A DNA stretch of 64,000 bases from Tricholoma matsutake (Eukaryota > Basidiomycota > Agaricomycetes > Agaricales > Tricholomataceae), in the NCBI GenBank assembly GCA_026075535.2, contig AP026545.1, positions 8,742,001 to 8,806,000 on the forward strand. Direction: 5' to 3'. Below the pieces are notes generated by a model. That model saw only the letters and a list, made by a program, of their open reading frames with translations, was not told where the DNA came from and did not search any database. Positions 20,179 through 32,399 of this stretch are shown piece by piece; position 1 is the stretch's first letter, and each line of letters starts with the position of its first letter. The translations under genes were made by a program, and so were the position numbers.

Positions 20179-23100
20179 ATGCAAACATCAGCTATCATTA
20201 TGATTTGGATGCCATTTCCGCCAATTCCAGAGGCTGTCTCTTATGGCTGTAGCCTATGTGGACTCGAGTGTCGCTCAAATGGAGGCCTTACTCAACATCA
20301 GAAATTAAAGCATCCAAAATTTACTGCACCAAAGGAAGTGACTCAACACAAGCGCATTCGTCACCCATACCTCACAGGTAGTGCTCCAACATGTGCTTAT
20401 TGACATTTTTCTGACTGTCAAATTAGCGCAACCATGTACAGCTGATGGTACCTATTTTGAGGGACCTGTTGTACCTAACCCCGAACCAGTTTGACCACTG
20501 GATGCCACACCTAGTAATGATTGGGCTCCATTCCCTGATAGGCTTGCGTTTGACTGGGCTCACTATCATTTTGTGCACCTTCAGTCATCAGAGAGTGACA
20601 TCACAGTTGGTCTTGATCTTTGGTGCACAACTGTTATCAAGCATGAGTCTGAACATTGTGTAGATGACCACGTTCCTTGGAGGGATGTGCAGGATCTTTA
20701 CCAGATGCTCAATTCAATTCAGGCTGGTGGTGTTGCTTGGAAAACGTACAAGTTCCGCTACACTGGACCAAAACCTTCAACGCTGCCTCAGTGGATGAAC
20801 ACTACATATGAACTCAACACACGAGATGTTCTGGTTGTCCTTGAACAATAGTTAGCGACAACTGAGTTTCATGGCCAATGTGATTATGTTCCATATGAAG
20901 AGTTCAATTATCTTGGAGATCGTGTTCTGTCAAATCTCATGTCAGCTGCTTGGGCAAATTGTGAAGCGGTAAGAAAATTTTTTGGATATGACAGTCTCTA
21001 CTTATTTAATAAATGTAGGACAATGTTGCCACGGACATATCTACACATGGTGCCATGCTCGTACCGGTAGTATCAGGTAGTGACAAAACGACGGTCTCTG
21101 TTGCCATGGGTCATCAAGAGTACTACCCTGTTTATGTCTCGCCTGGTATCATAACAAATACAGCGCATTGTGGGCACGGAAATGCAGTGATGCCGGTTGC
21201 ATTTCTCCCTATCCCTAAGAGTATGTAATGTTTATTTAATGTCGTGCAGGCTAATGATTTGTTTCTGCAGCAAGTAAATGTCAACGCAAGAAGCTGGAGT
21301 TCCAGAAGTTCTGTCGCCAATTGTATCACAAGTGTCTCGAAGTGGTGTTCACTCCACTGAAGCCATATATGGAGAAGCCGAAGGTCGTCAAGTGCCCTGA
21401 TGGCCATTTCCGTCACGCAATCTTTAGCCTTGGTCCATATATTGCAGACTATCCTGAACAAGTCTGGCTGTCTGGGATTGTCTCAAATTGGTGTCCTAAG
21501 TGGGTATCAACCTCCTATTTTTGTACTATCTGACACATTTCTAGGTGTGATGCCTTGCCGACAAACCTTGATGGTGATGGGAGTCACCACCACTCACATG
21601 AGAAGACAGACTTTCTTATCCAGACATTCGATCCAGGAATTCTATGGGATGAGTTTGGAGTCCGGCATGATGTCGTTGTTGGTATTTCCCTTTCTTGGCT
21701 GCAAATCATTTGCTAACACTGTTCAACTCACCAGCTGTACACACATGGGTTTCCACGAGCGGATATCCATGAACTCCTTGCACCTGACCTTCTGCACCAA
21801 CTCATCAAAGGAGTCTTCAAAGATCATTTGGTAACTTGGGTGGCCGACTACTTGCATATTACCTACGGTGAAGTGGCAGCCTTGGATATCATAGAGGACA
21901 TTGACCATCGGTACATATATTGCCTCGAGGCTTCTTGCCCCCTTCTCTGATATATGACTATGTAGGATTTCTGCCATGCCTCCATTTCCTGGGCTTCGAC
22001 GATTCCCCGATGGTCGAGACTACAACCAGTGGACTGGTGATGATTCAAAGGCGTTGATGAAGGTATTTCTCAAGTTTTCCGGTGCTTACAGTAGACTCAC
22101 GGAATTTACAGGTGTTCCTCTCCACTATAGCTGGATACTTACCTTCCACTATGGTTCAGAGCATAGCAACATTCATGGATGCATGCTACATTGCCCACCG
22201 TAATGCCATTATGGCACCTGCACTGGAGCACTTTCGTGAGAGCGTTGAAAAATTTCATGAACTTTGGAATATTTTCATTGAAGCCGGTGTCCACGACTCA
22301 ATATCTTTGCCTCACCAACATGCTCTCAAACATTTCTACAGATCCATTCATCTTTTTGGTTCACCCAACGGCCTTTGCTCTTCCATCACAGAGTCGAAAC
22401 ACATTAAAGCAGTGAAAGAACCTTGGCGTTGATCAAGTCGTTATCAAGCGCTTATCCAAATGCTTCGGACTCTTGTATGGATGGATCAAATGGCTGCACT
22501 ACGTCACATATTTCTAGATCGTGGGATGTTGGCTGGAACAACATTGTCTTATATGGCTGGTATCAAGATTCCAAAAGATCAGGAGGAGAATTTATGCTTT
22601 ACAGATGCTGTCGATGATGATGATGACAAGGATGAAGATGATGGTGGACCAATACAAGATGATCCAACACCTGCATTATTTGATGTTAAACTGGCAGCCA
22701 AATTTTGTGTGTATAAGTTAACTGTTGCTGCAGGAAAATAGTCTGATGTCTAATTCATGTAGAATATCACTATCTGCGGGACCTCAAGACACTTGCTGGA
22801 TTCATCTCACAACCAAAGTTCCCCCTTGCCTTTCGACAGTATCTCCACACTCTCAATCACCCAGATGATCTCCTGCCCACTGCAATCAATGAGTGCCCTC
22901 AATTTGATGGCAAGATCATGGTCCACCATTCGGCCGTTGCCATGTTCTATGCACCCAGCGACTTGTGCAGAGTGGGTGGAATGCACCATGAGCAAATACA
23001 GTCGACTCCATCCTTCCACAGTCATCCACGGCGTGATACAGCTTTTGTTGTCTTGGATGATTCGAAGCCAGGTATGGAAGGAATGGAGGTTGGGCAAGTT

Positions 23101-23415
23101 CTTCTCTTCTTTTTGTTTCATTACCGCCAAAAGTCTCATTCTTGCGCATTGATCAATTGGTTTGTGCATGATAATGAGCATGATCCCGATACTGGAATGT
23201 GGACTGTACAGTTGGAATGTGATCAGAGGGGGGAGCCTACTGTTCAGGTCATTTCTCTTGATACCATTGCTCGTGGAGCTCACCTTTTGCCTGTCTATGG
23301 TAGTACTAGGGTTCCCAATGATTTTTCCCATCATGACGCATTGGACAGCTTCAATTCCTTCTTTGTAAACCATTTCATAGATCATCACACTCATGAATTT
23401 ATTGGTAGCTCATAG
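20179..23415 (+). pseudogene. Plavaka-type transposase with introns and three stops
   Basis: N-terminal C2H2-like finger (CSLCGLECRSNGGLTQHQKL), then the Plavaka core: [149 protein letters not shown], an acidic spacer (DDDDDKDEDDGG), and the C-terminal FDGKIMVHHSAVAMFYAPSD to HTHEFIGSS. Exons are joined by short introns, for example 21497-21545 and 22061-22111. In-frame stops: TGA near 20490 after PEPV, TAG at 20849-20851 after LVVLEQ, TGA at 22430-22432 after KEPWR. All are one transition from a sense codon. Essentially full length but not translatable as it stands. Confidence 0.88.
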
Positions 23416-24311
23416 CAACATGTTTGTAGGTAATACTTTGGTACTTTGTGTAGGGTGGTGCGAGTTTCCTGGTTTCTGGGTTTCCAAGTTCTCGGAAACC
23501 TGAAAATCAACAAAAACTAGCAGAAACCGGGGAATATCTGCCACTTCTGTAGGCTGGAGATATACTGGATGGTCATCCATGGCCATGTTTTCTGGCTCAA
23601 GAATATCACATAATTCTTTTAAATGATGTTCACTGCACAGCAAAGCATCTACACATGCTTGACAACTCATCTGGTGGAGCATTGTAAGACCTAAATCCCC
23701 TTATCTTGGTATTAGCTATCAACTTTTGAGCAAAATAATTGAAACACATACAGAGATGATAATTGGTGTTCATTTTTTGCAACTTTCCATTCATTTGTTC
23801 ACCTGGAAACTCACTAAAAGATGCCAAAGGACCCCAATATTTGAGAAGAGCACCATTATGCATTGCATAATGATGGTTTGGCTTGGATGGACGATGTGGA
23901 AAAAGTTGTTGAATAGCAGGTCAATATTGAATATAATGCTGAGTATAGGCATCAGCATCAGCATTGGAGGTTTGATATGCAGCTACAATATTTGTTGCTG
24001 CAACAACATGATAGAAGCAGTAGAAGTGCTGGCAGTGGAAATTTGTGGCAGTAGTCATGTACCAGAATTCAGGAATCATGAGGGGAAAGATACATGTGAA
24101 GAGGGTGAGATATTCCCAAGCTTTGAGTTTGCCATGGCTTGGTTCACCAAGATTGATTGGTGGTCATTGTATCTATGTTGGAAGAGTAATATCATGAATG
24201 CAATTTCTTATTGCCTGTAGCTCAGTTTCTGTGAAGCTAAATGGCAAAGGGTCAACAGGAATATAGTATTCATCATCATCATCATCATCATTGAAGTCAT
24301 ATGCATAGGGA

Positions 24312-25742
24312 TAGTGTTTGAGGGTCCAGTCCATAAGACCAGAAAAAGACTGGACCCTTAACTGAACTTAACTGGAAGAGACCAAACCGTCGGTCTCGGT
24401 CCATCCAAAATGGCCTGCAGTCCAGTTAGCAGTTGATACTTATTTGAAAGTCACAAAAACCAATCAAAGACCGGTCTCAACCGGTCTCAACTGGTCTTTT
24501 CATACCCACAAATAACTATGTATTCATGTACCTAAATACTAAAGTTACTTATACATATACTGATGAGAGGGGGGATGCCCCAAGAATAAGTGGGGAGGTC
24601 TGGGTTTATGTATCTTTGAAGTTGTTGTACATGTTTGTCTTAGGTGTATGTGTTTGTTTACAGTAAACAAACACGTGTCGACACATTTGTTTGTAATTAC
24701 AAACATTCATGCATGATGGACATCCTGTGCCATGTCACCACCTGGTCCGCAACCACGACCACCCAAACCAACAAATGCAAAGCGGGGGCCCAAACAATGA
24801 CCTAGCGTCGTTTGGACCCCCTATGGTATGTTTTTTATGTTTTATTTCTTCTTTCTTTTACTAACTACATGTTTTTTCTTTGTTTTTAGTTGCATTTTGA
24901 TCATGAGCTCCCATACATGCAAGCCTTGCATTACCACTGCGAGCCTCTGCTCACAGGGTGGCAATGGGCCTGTTTCTGGATGATGACGATGATGACGACG
25001 GCCAATGCCAGCCCCCTATGCTGTTGCTGTGAGCCTCTGCTCACAGGATGGCAATGGGCCCTTTGCTGGACAACAACCTAGGCCACCTACACCACATCAC
25101 ACAGCACCACCACCCTGCCTGCGAGCCACTGCTCATGGGGGGAGATGGAGGTGCTGATGACGATGAATTGCAGGGACGACAATGACAATGACAAATCAGG
25201 GGACGACAACGAATCATGGGGATGACAAAGGCGATGAATTAGGGGGATGACAATGATGAGTGGGGGGATGATAAACAACAATGCCAACGAACGACAAAAC
25301 ACCAGGGACAACAAATAGCAGGGACAACAAACAATGAATGGCAGTGAACAGCGGGGACAACGACAATGAATCAAGGGGACAACAAATGGTGGGGACAACA
25401 AACAGCGGGGAAAGGGACAACGGGAAGCACGAACAGCAGGGACAAGACAACAACCCCCCACCTCGCTACAAACACGAGATGGTGGGGCCATTTCTTTTTT
25501 CTATTTCATTTTCTATTTCATTTTTCATTTTCATTTTCATTCTCATACACCATGGCTGTGAGCAACTGCTCGCAGCATGTAAATGTAGTTAGTATATAAT
25601 AGAATTAAGCTATGCTCAAAAAAACACCAGTAAGACCAGTTAAAATAGGCAACTGAACCGAATAGGACTGGTCCTATTTGGTTCAGTTGCGGTCTTGGTG
25701 AGCTGGGCATTGAGATGGACTGAACCGGACCCTTATACACTA
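24312..25742. mobile_element. Non-autonomous hAT-like element E1 (1,431 bp)
   Basis: Perfect 8-bp target duplication CATAGGGA (24304-24311 and 25743-25750). Ends TAGTGTTTGAGGGTCC and, reverse-complemented, TAGTGTATAAGGGTCC. Subterminal hairpins include GGGTCCAGTC/GACTGGACCC at 24321-24358 and a long palindrome around GAATAGGACTGGTCC at 25650-25692, plus clustered ACCGGTCT and AACTGGTC motifs. Interior: a GGGCCCAAAC hairpin (24789-24828), repeated GAGCC..CTGCTCA motifs and GGGACAACAAA tandem units (25150-25450). No transposase. Sits in the tnp2-like gene without loss of target bases. Confidence 0.88.
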
Positions 25743-27599
25743 CATAGGGATTTCTGTGACTCTGTGTGGCTGTAGGTGTTGATGAGGATGAGGATGACTC
25801 AGATAATTCAGAAAAAGATGGTGAGGGAGAGATAGGTGGTGGTGTATGTTGCATTGCCTTTGCAGCCTCAAGATTCTGTTCAGCTGTTTCTTGAAGAAGG
25901 TCATCCAACTCTTCAGCAGAATCTGATACATCTGCTTCACTCCAATGCTCATCCTCTTCCACCTCTCTAGTGTTTTGGATTTCATCCTCATCCCATCCAA
26001 TTCCCCAGAGTGCACAAATATGATGCTGTAGAATACCCTCAAGCCAGTTATGCATAAAACCTAGTATAACATGTTTGACTGGGTACCAATATGGAAGATT
26101 ATGCAGTGGGGTCCACTGCACACCTGTTGTCTTTTGCAAAGCATTTTGACCAGCTTTGGTTGTCTGATGTAACCATGCCTCTGCCTGTGCTCACACCTGT
26201 GCACCATTGCAGAGTTCCCAAGATTGAATATTGAGATCCTTCAGCTGATCACTGGTACAGAGGCAGAAAGAACAGAACATTGTGGCACTATGTCCCAAAA
26301 AGTCAGTAGCCTTGTGAGTTCCCTCAAGATCAGCAATCACAGGTGCAATTTTTGCTTTCACAGAGATGCCATCAGGATGCCTGGATGTTGGCAAATTTTG
26401 GTCTGGTGCAGCACCATACTTGGCAACAGAGTTAATAACAGGTTCAAGAAGATGGGAGATGGTTGTGGGGTCAGGAAGATGGGGAGGAGGTGTGAGACCA
26501 ACAATAAGAGTATTCTCAAATTGATACTGAAGACATAAAGGTAAGTTCAAGCAATAAAGCAGGATTGCTGCACAATACACTTTTTTGCATATAAGGATTG
26601 AATCAGTCAATATAAATTCCAAATAGTAGATGATAAGGAGACTGTAGAAAACCTTGCAAGTCATCCCATGCAGGACTATCCTGGATATCATTCATATTGG
26701 CTCCAAATGCAGCTGGTGGATGGCTTCTGTGGTGGTTGAAAGTCTCATGAAGGCTCTCTTCAATGACCATGGAAGATAAAAAGAACTGAAACCAAGAATC
26801 AAAGGATTGTGTAGTGTATAGATGACATGGGACCCATTTAGGACCATTTGGACAAATTAAAATTGGAGTATTCTGAATTGTCCAGAGGTTTGTGTTACAG
26901 GATTGTGATCTTGGGGATGCCTTCCACTGACATTTCCAAGGAATAGGACAAGAAAAGAGGGAAAAGCACTTGAGGCAGCACACTGTCCAGATGATTTCTG
27001 GCTCTGAGCAGTGGAGCCGATATGCTGTGCAGACATCATGAGGGAACTGGATGTTTGACATTGTCCAGATGATGAAAGAGCAACCCCAACAATAGAGAGA
27101 GTCATGGAAATAATAAGTTGAAATCCTTGTAGAATTTTGTTGGTGATAGAATGACTCACACCAGCTCTATTGTGGAGCCAGATGACAAGGAGGCAGATCA
27201 TCTTTGTGATAATTACTGTAGAAAAGTTGATATCTGCATAATTAGTATTAGTCTAGATCTAACAATAACAATCTAGCACTTATTTGTGGGAGAATTAGAA
27301 GCTCTAGAATGTTTTGGTGATGGGCTTGGGGATGATGATTGCCATTTCCCCTTTGCCAGTTGTGAAACAGGCCATCTATCCTGTTTCTCATGCTTCAAAC
27401 GTAGGGTTGCATAAAATATTTGAACCTTGTAAATTACTAGTAATTTACAGGCGACTGAAACTAGAGAAGGTAATTTACTTGTAATTTACTTGTAAAATAT
27501 TCCACGTGAGTACCTCATGTGATGATTTCATCAGAAATTAAAATTTTACAGCTCCATCAAAAAGTCGTCGTCTGGCGCCACTGAAGGCTCCCCAAGGTT

Positions 27600-30540
27600 T
27601 TCTGTCATGCTAGGAGCAGCAGTACAGCCTGTTGGACCATCCTCAGAGAGAGCTGAAGCAAGACACTGCAAAGAAAGTTCCACAGAGGCAGAGATCTCTA
27701 GGAATGTTTCTAGAGGGAATGTGTCAAGATTTGGCTCGTCTAACAGCTGTCATCCTCGTCATCAGGTGGGTTTTCAGATTTCCTGTCAGATTTTTAAAAG
27801 AACTTATTCTTGATGTTGAAAACTTTGATGGAGGGTTTTGAATTAGTACCTGTGCAAGCCTTCAAGTAAGTGATAAGCATCAGTCAAACAAGTCCAAAAT
27901 GAGTCGTTCACCTTCTCTTCAGTTTTGTAAAATTGACGGATTTGAGTCATTGAAGCCATCATGGGAATGGATAACCGAGAGCGCAGTGCAGGTGTCAGCC
28001 ATGTAAATGTTGACACAGTCCATTCTTCTGGCATTGAGTTTACTCAAATGGAATAGATCTTGATAGCGAGGTGCTTTGGATAAGCATTTGTTAGCTTGAA
28101 CTATGATCACTCATGGAAGAAAGGCATTCACCGGGAGTATTACTGTGGAATCAGACCCAAGAAGTGCACTCCACCACCTTAGAACACCTTTCTTCTCATC
28201 AACTGGCAAATTGAAGGGATATTGGTGACACGTGTATGCTTTGAATTCACTGAGGAACTGTGCCTTGAATGCCCCCACAAGATTTTGCCACACAGTGAAT
28301 GCCTCCTTGTCACCATGCTTGATCTCTTTCTCAGCAAGATCAACAAGAAACCGAGCAACCTTTTTGAAAGTGCCAATGTGATGGATACCAGCATAAGAAT
28401 CATTGTCCTCTGCTTCCGACTTGAATAGATCTGACTTGAGGTACGCTATAGTAGTGGTCAATCATGAGTCATTGTTCAAACTGAGAAATGAGAAGAACTG
28501 ACTAGAATCAAGATATGTGGCTGCTAGATAAACTTGATTGGATAAGTTTCTGCCTTCAAATAATTGTTGGTGGTGGCTGTTGAGAATCCCAAAGATTTGT
28601 TGTTGGACTTCTTAGGGAAACGCTTGCTTTGGGTTGGTTAGAACGTCCTTCATTGCTTGTATCATAGCATGCCAGAAAATAAAGACATCTGCAGCTGTTG
28701 CTTCAACAGCTTTGAGACAGGCTAATGCCTTGATGCCTGGCATCCCAACATTTATGAACTGAGCAAGATGAAATTCGAACTCCATTGTTGAGCGAGATGT
28801 TTGTGGTTGAAAATTTGTTGCAAGATCCTAACCATCAGGTGTTAATCTATGTAATATCTTTATCACAGCAACCAACCTACCTCAAGATCAAAACTACCAT
28901 TTTCCATGACCTTCTTAATAACGGTAATTGACCGCTGGACTGATCTTGCTGAGAGAATAGTGGTACCAAACCGTGTTTTTCCAGTTGCTTCAAGTCCTGG
29001 ACCTGTGTGCAGCACCTTGTGTGCAACTTTGAGTTCAGCCATTCCAAGGTGGGACATATGAAATTTGGTGATGATGCCACGGACAACCTTGATGCTGTTT
29101 TCGAAGTATTTGAGTTTTATAATGTCCTTCAATGTGTTACTGATATGGTGAACAATATCTGCCAAGTTCAATGCAGTTGGGACTTTCAGAACAAGGAGTC
29201 TCCGAGAGAGGCGAGTATTGCCTGTACTATCCCATACAACTGCACAGAATTTAGCATGCCCAATTGAGTCAATAACCTATATCAGGTCATCAGATCAATA
29301 GAAAACAAATATACTTATTTAAATTACACGCACCTCGAGGACAAAGTTTTTGATCCAAACACCAGTGTGGGATTCTGATGTTGCCTCACAACATTCCATC
29401 AGATACACTTTCCTCTTTGGTGAAGTTGAAATGTGTATCGTCCAAAATGCCTCTCTCCCCTTTGATGTACCCCCATCGCAGGATATCGTTAGGTTCTCTT
29501 GCATTTTCAGAAACTCTCGCTGCTTTGCTGCAACATTTTCAGCTTCATTTACAATCTGCTCTGTCTCTAATCTCTCTCGAGTTGCTGGGGTATATGTTGA
29601 GTCCGCAATCATGCACACCCTCTGCCACTCTGGCCTTGAAACAAGATATGTTGGAAGACCTGCTGCACATATCAACAGCAAGATTGCAAAATCCAGTCTC
29701 TTGTGCCATTCTGCCCTACCCAATGTCTTTGCTTCCTCAAAGAACTCCATTGCTGGCATGCCAGCCTTCCCTGGATGATCCAGCTTATGCTTCTTCACTA
29801 CAACTGCAGCTTTGCCATCTTCATCAGATGCCATTGCTCGAGATTCCATCTCCTTGTCCTCCGACTCTGAGCTCTCCTCTTGCTTATCCTTTAACACCTT
29901 CTGTGACAGTGCACTTTTTGCTGTAACCTCCTTTGCTTTCAAATGGAGATCTTTAGGCAGTTTATTGCATGCACATGCATGTTTCAAGGTGCACAGGAGG
30001 TTTCTGTTTGTAAATGTCATACTACACCCTTCTCCCCCACAGCAAAAGATACATTTTTCAGGTTGTGATTGGCAATAACATTGCTGGAGGAAAGTGTAAA
30101 GGAGTCCTTTTTTCAGATGGCCAGGAGCAGTGTCGTGTTTTCATTTTGGGGGAGTGATGTCAACCAACTGGTAAGGGTTAAACTTTTGTGAGTTCTCTGT
30201 TATATTCTGATTGATGATGTCAGTTTCAGCGTCATCTGCATCAGGCTTCGATAAGGCAGGTGGCATGGGGACTGGTGTTTTCTCCTTGTTTGGGACCATG
30301 GCAGAGGATGTGTTCTTGTTCAAGTTGATCTGCTTTGGCTCACATTTCAAGTCAGATGGTGCATGTTTCTGTGCAGTGCCAGTTTTGCTCAAATGCCTTT
30401 CTTGTGTAACTGGGAGGAATGTGCTTTTCTGGGGTATGGTCATTTGGAAGTCTGGTGCTGGTGGTTGCACGATATGTGATGTGATAAACTTCTCCTGTTT
30501 ACTTTTTTCAATACTAATTTTCATCACAAGTAACACACAA
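27600..30540 (-). pseudogene. hAT-family transposase (DUF659-like) with stops
   Basis: N-terminal exon (30536 leftward) is disordered, leading to a Cys/His-rich block (CIFCCGGEGCSMTFTNRNL) resembling a BED/C2CH finger. The catalytic part reads ISCDGGTSKGREAFWTIHIS (the DUF659 region, first acidic residue), then FVLE joined by an intron at about 29270-29330 to VIDSIGHAKFCAVVWDSTGN, and later EFEFHLAQFINVGMPGIKAL and YPFNLPVDEKKGVLRWWSAL near the hAT dimerisation end. Stops: TGA near 28461 (before LTTTIAYLKSDL), TGA near 28108 (before VIIVQANKCL) and more toward 27840. All can be one C-to-T step from CGA. Confidence 0.78.
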
Positions 30541-30554
30541 CTTACTTAATGTGT

Positions 30555-31620
30555 TCACTTCAGGAATATGACAATACACTTCAATATATCAATATGTGCT
30601 GCAATGGCTCCATCTTCTGGTATAAGTGGAAATGTCGTGGATAGTAGACTATGGGACATCGAGTTTGCACTGAATATTGAACAAGAAAAGTTATCAGATT
30701 GTGTGGTGCATGGTAGGTCTCCCCATTGGAAATTCTCCATCTGATGATGATCTAACCACCACTCGAGGACATCCACTAGCTCGGCAGGTGGTGGGAGCTT
30801 GAATGAATCACCATATAGAATTGACGACTTCTCGGCATCAATAAACAAAGTTGTCCAGTGGTTTTCTTTATTGGAGTTGGTCGGTAGTATGGTTCCTCCC
30901 TCTCCGATATGCACTGATATACTCACAACCACTGTCGTATAGGTTCCATCCTGGAGTTTGTCTCCTACCTTCCTTATGTGGCTGAGAGACTTCGCATCAG
31001 GGTAGTTCTTCTGTGCAAATTGATATGTGGTAATGATTAACTCCAGAAATGAAGTGTCCATCACCGATGCCGTAACAACTTCTGCAGATTGTAATTCATC
31101 CTTGAGCACAGCACTGAATAAGTCCATATGTGTGGATGCAAGCCACTTCTCGGAGCATAAAGCTGCAATGGTTTCGATGGATTGGTGCCTCATCCGTGGA
31201 CCCAGTGTACTTTTCCATGGAATCTGCTGCAAGAGAGAAAGTGCCCATAATTCTCCCTTTGACCAGATCCACTGAACAGCTGTGCTCCAAACTGCCTTTG
31301 ATGAGATGACCTGGTGTATGGCCTGCCAAAAATCTACCACCCAGAATGGTAGCTTTATGCCAGAGACTGACTTGTTGACCAGATAGATGAAAGACAGGAA
31401 TCCATCTTGTTCTGCTTCGAGAAACTTGGTTTTGAGTATGCTGAGGTCATTGGTATCAGGGATGCACAATGATAGCAGAACACGTTCAGCTGTAGCATCC
31501 TGCACAATGCTTGGATTTTTTGAGAAAAGATCTGTGGTGCCGAATAGTAACTGTGGTGGATTTGTGATGGGTGGGCATGGGAATAAGATGATATCAAGAG
31601 CATTTAGGTTGTCTGCAGGG
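30555..31620 (-). CDS. Ulp1-like (C48) cysteine peptidase in the hAT element
   Basis: Open for more than 316 codons. The C-terminal half carries the catalytic order of ubiquitin-like-protein proteases: His in ENHWTTLFIDAEKS, Asp in ILYGDSF, Gln in LPCTTQSDNFSC and Cys at the end of that block (SCSIF). The N-terminal half is not recognised. The family removes SUMO or similar modifiers; a role in transposition is unproven, though Ulp1 domains are known to be carried by several eukaryotic DNA transposon groups. The frame is open upstream of the Met at 31505 to about 31620, so the true start is uncertain. It may be spliced onto the transposase exons through a GTAAGT donor near 30543. Confidence 0.75.
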
Positions 31621-32195
31621 AGAATATTTCCTTTACATATGCAGGAATATTTTCCATGTCTGGAAGAACGATGTTTGCTGTATGTTTTTTCTTTTTTGAT
31701 TGTCCCTCGACATATATTACACCCATGTGACTTGGTAAATTACTGACCCTCAGGCTGGGGTAGTAAATTACTAGTAAATTACTGGTAAATAATAGGTAAA
31801 TAATGTAACAGTAAAAAAATATGGATTTTTTATGCAACCCTATTCAAACAGGTAGAACCATCAACATACTGTCCTGGTTGTTCAACACCATTGAGGAAGA
31901 TGGTTTTTGTGCTGCAAATTGTACAGTTACATATGACTGGAGGCATGGTGAACTTGGTGAAGGAACGGAGAGGAAAAGAATGATGGCTGTTTTGGACCAT
32001 TTTAATAGAAACATCAAAATTCATTGCGATTGTAACTGATGTACATCCTCTACCGTGCCAGTCTGACGCCAGTCACCATGGTCACTCTTATGAACTGATT
32101 GATTTAAACAATTTGTTCTTAAAGAGGATGCATCAATCTCAATTTGGTAGGATTATGTAACAATTGAGTCAACTGTGAGCAGCAAGGTTTCAGAT

Positions 32196-32330
32196 CAACT
32201 GAAAATCTTGCCGAAAACAATCATTTTGGTCACAATACTGAAATTAGGTTATTCCTACTTTCAGTATACCTGAAATTAGTAATTTCAGAAATGTGACCAA
32301 AACTATTGTTTTCAGCAAGATTTTCAGTTG
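32196..32330. mobile_element. Short inverted-repeat (MITE-like) element
   Basis: Arms 32196-32246 and 32280-32330 are reverse complements with few mismatches, with a core of ACTGAAAATCTTGC and TTTTGGTCACA. The outer flanks carry further inverted-like GAGTCAACT motifs (32165-32180 and 32360-32395). The same TTGACTCATAG motifs occur at 4805-4840. No target duplication fixed. Confidence 0.6.
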
Positions 32331-32399
32331 ACTTGAAAACCTGTCCATCCCGATGTGACTACAAGTCAACTATGAGTCAACTATGAGTCACTGCCTCGG

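Larger units (their letters stand above)
27402..31842 (-). mobile_element. hAT DNA transposon carrying a Ulp1-like peptidase (4,441 bp)
   Basis: Ends TAGGGTTGCATAAAA and its inverse at 31828-31842; near-perfect 8-bp target duplication TTCAAACG (27394-27401) and TTCAAACA (31843-31850). Sub-terminal GTAAATTACTAGTAATTTAC-type repeats lie just inside both ends (27440-27500 and 31735-31805). It encodes, on the minus strand, a C48-type peptidase and then a hAT transposase, and is inserted in the second or later codon block of the tnp2-like gene. Confidence 0.88.
23630..31946 (-). pseudogene. tnp2-like transposase split by two hAT-type insertions
   Basis: Rejoining across the two insertions gives one minus-strand gene. 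The N-terminus MPPVICNCTICSTKT at 31946 runs to STCLK at the first hAT target site, then continues RLKHEKQDRWPVSQLAKGK at 27393. The middle part includes ICLLVIWLHNRAGVSHSITN, IYIDWFNPF, VIADLEGTHKATDFLGHSAT, FCSFCLCTSDQLKDLN and PVKHVILGFMHNWLEGILQH. At 25743 the reading crosses the second insertion (HRNPY to AYDFNDDDDDDEYYIP) and ends with NHHYAMHNGALLKYWGPLAS and FPGEQMNGKLQKMNTNYH near 23750. These are hallmarks of tnp2-related (PF02992-type) fungal transposases. Additional stops lie in the 3' part. Confidence 0.82.

Noticed and set aside
22807..23394. 195-codon minus-strand frame
   Set aside because: Exact antisense of the well-supported Plavaka C-terminal exon; a shadow frame.
29350..29926. 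Plus-strand frames of 142 and 182 codons
   Set aside because: Antisense shadows of the hAT transposase exon with DUF659 motifs.
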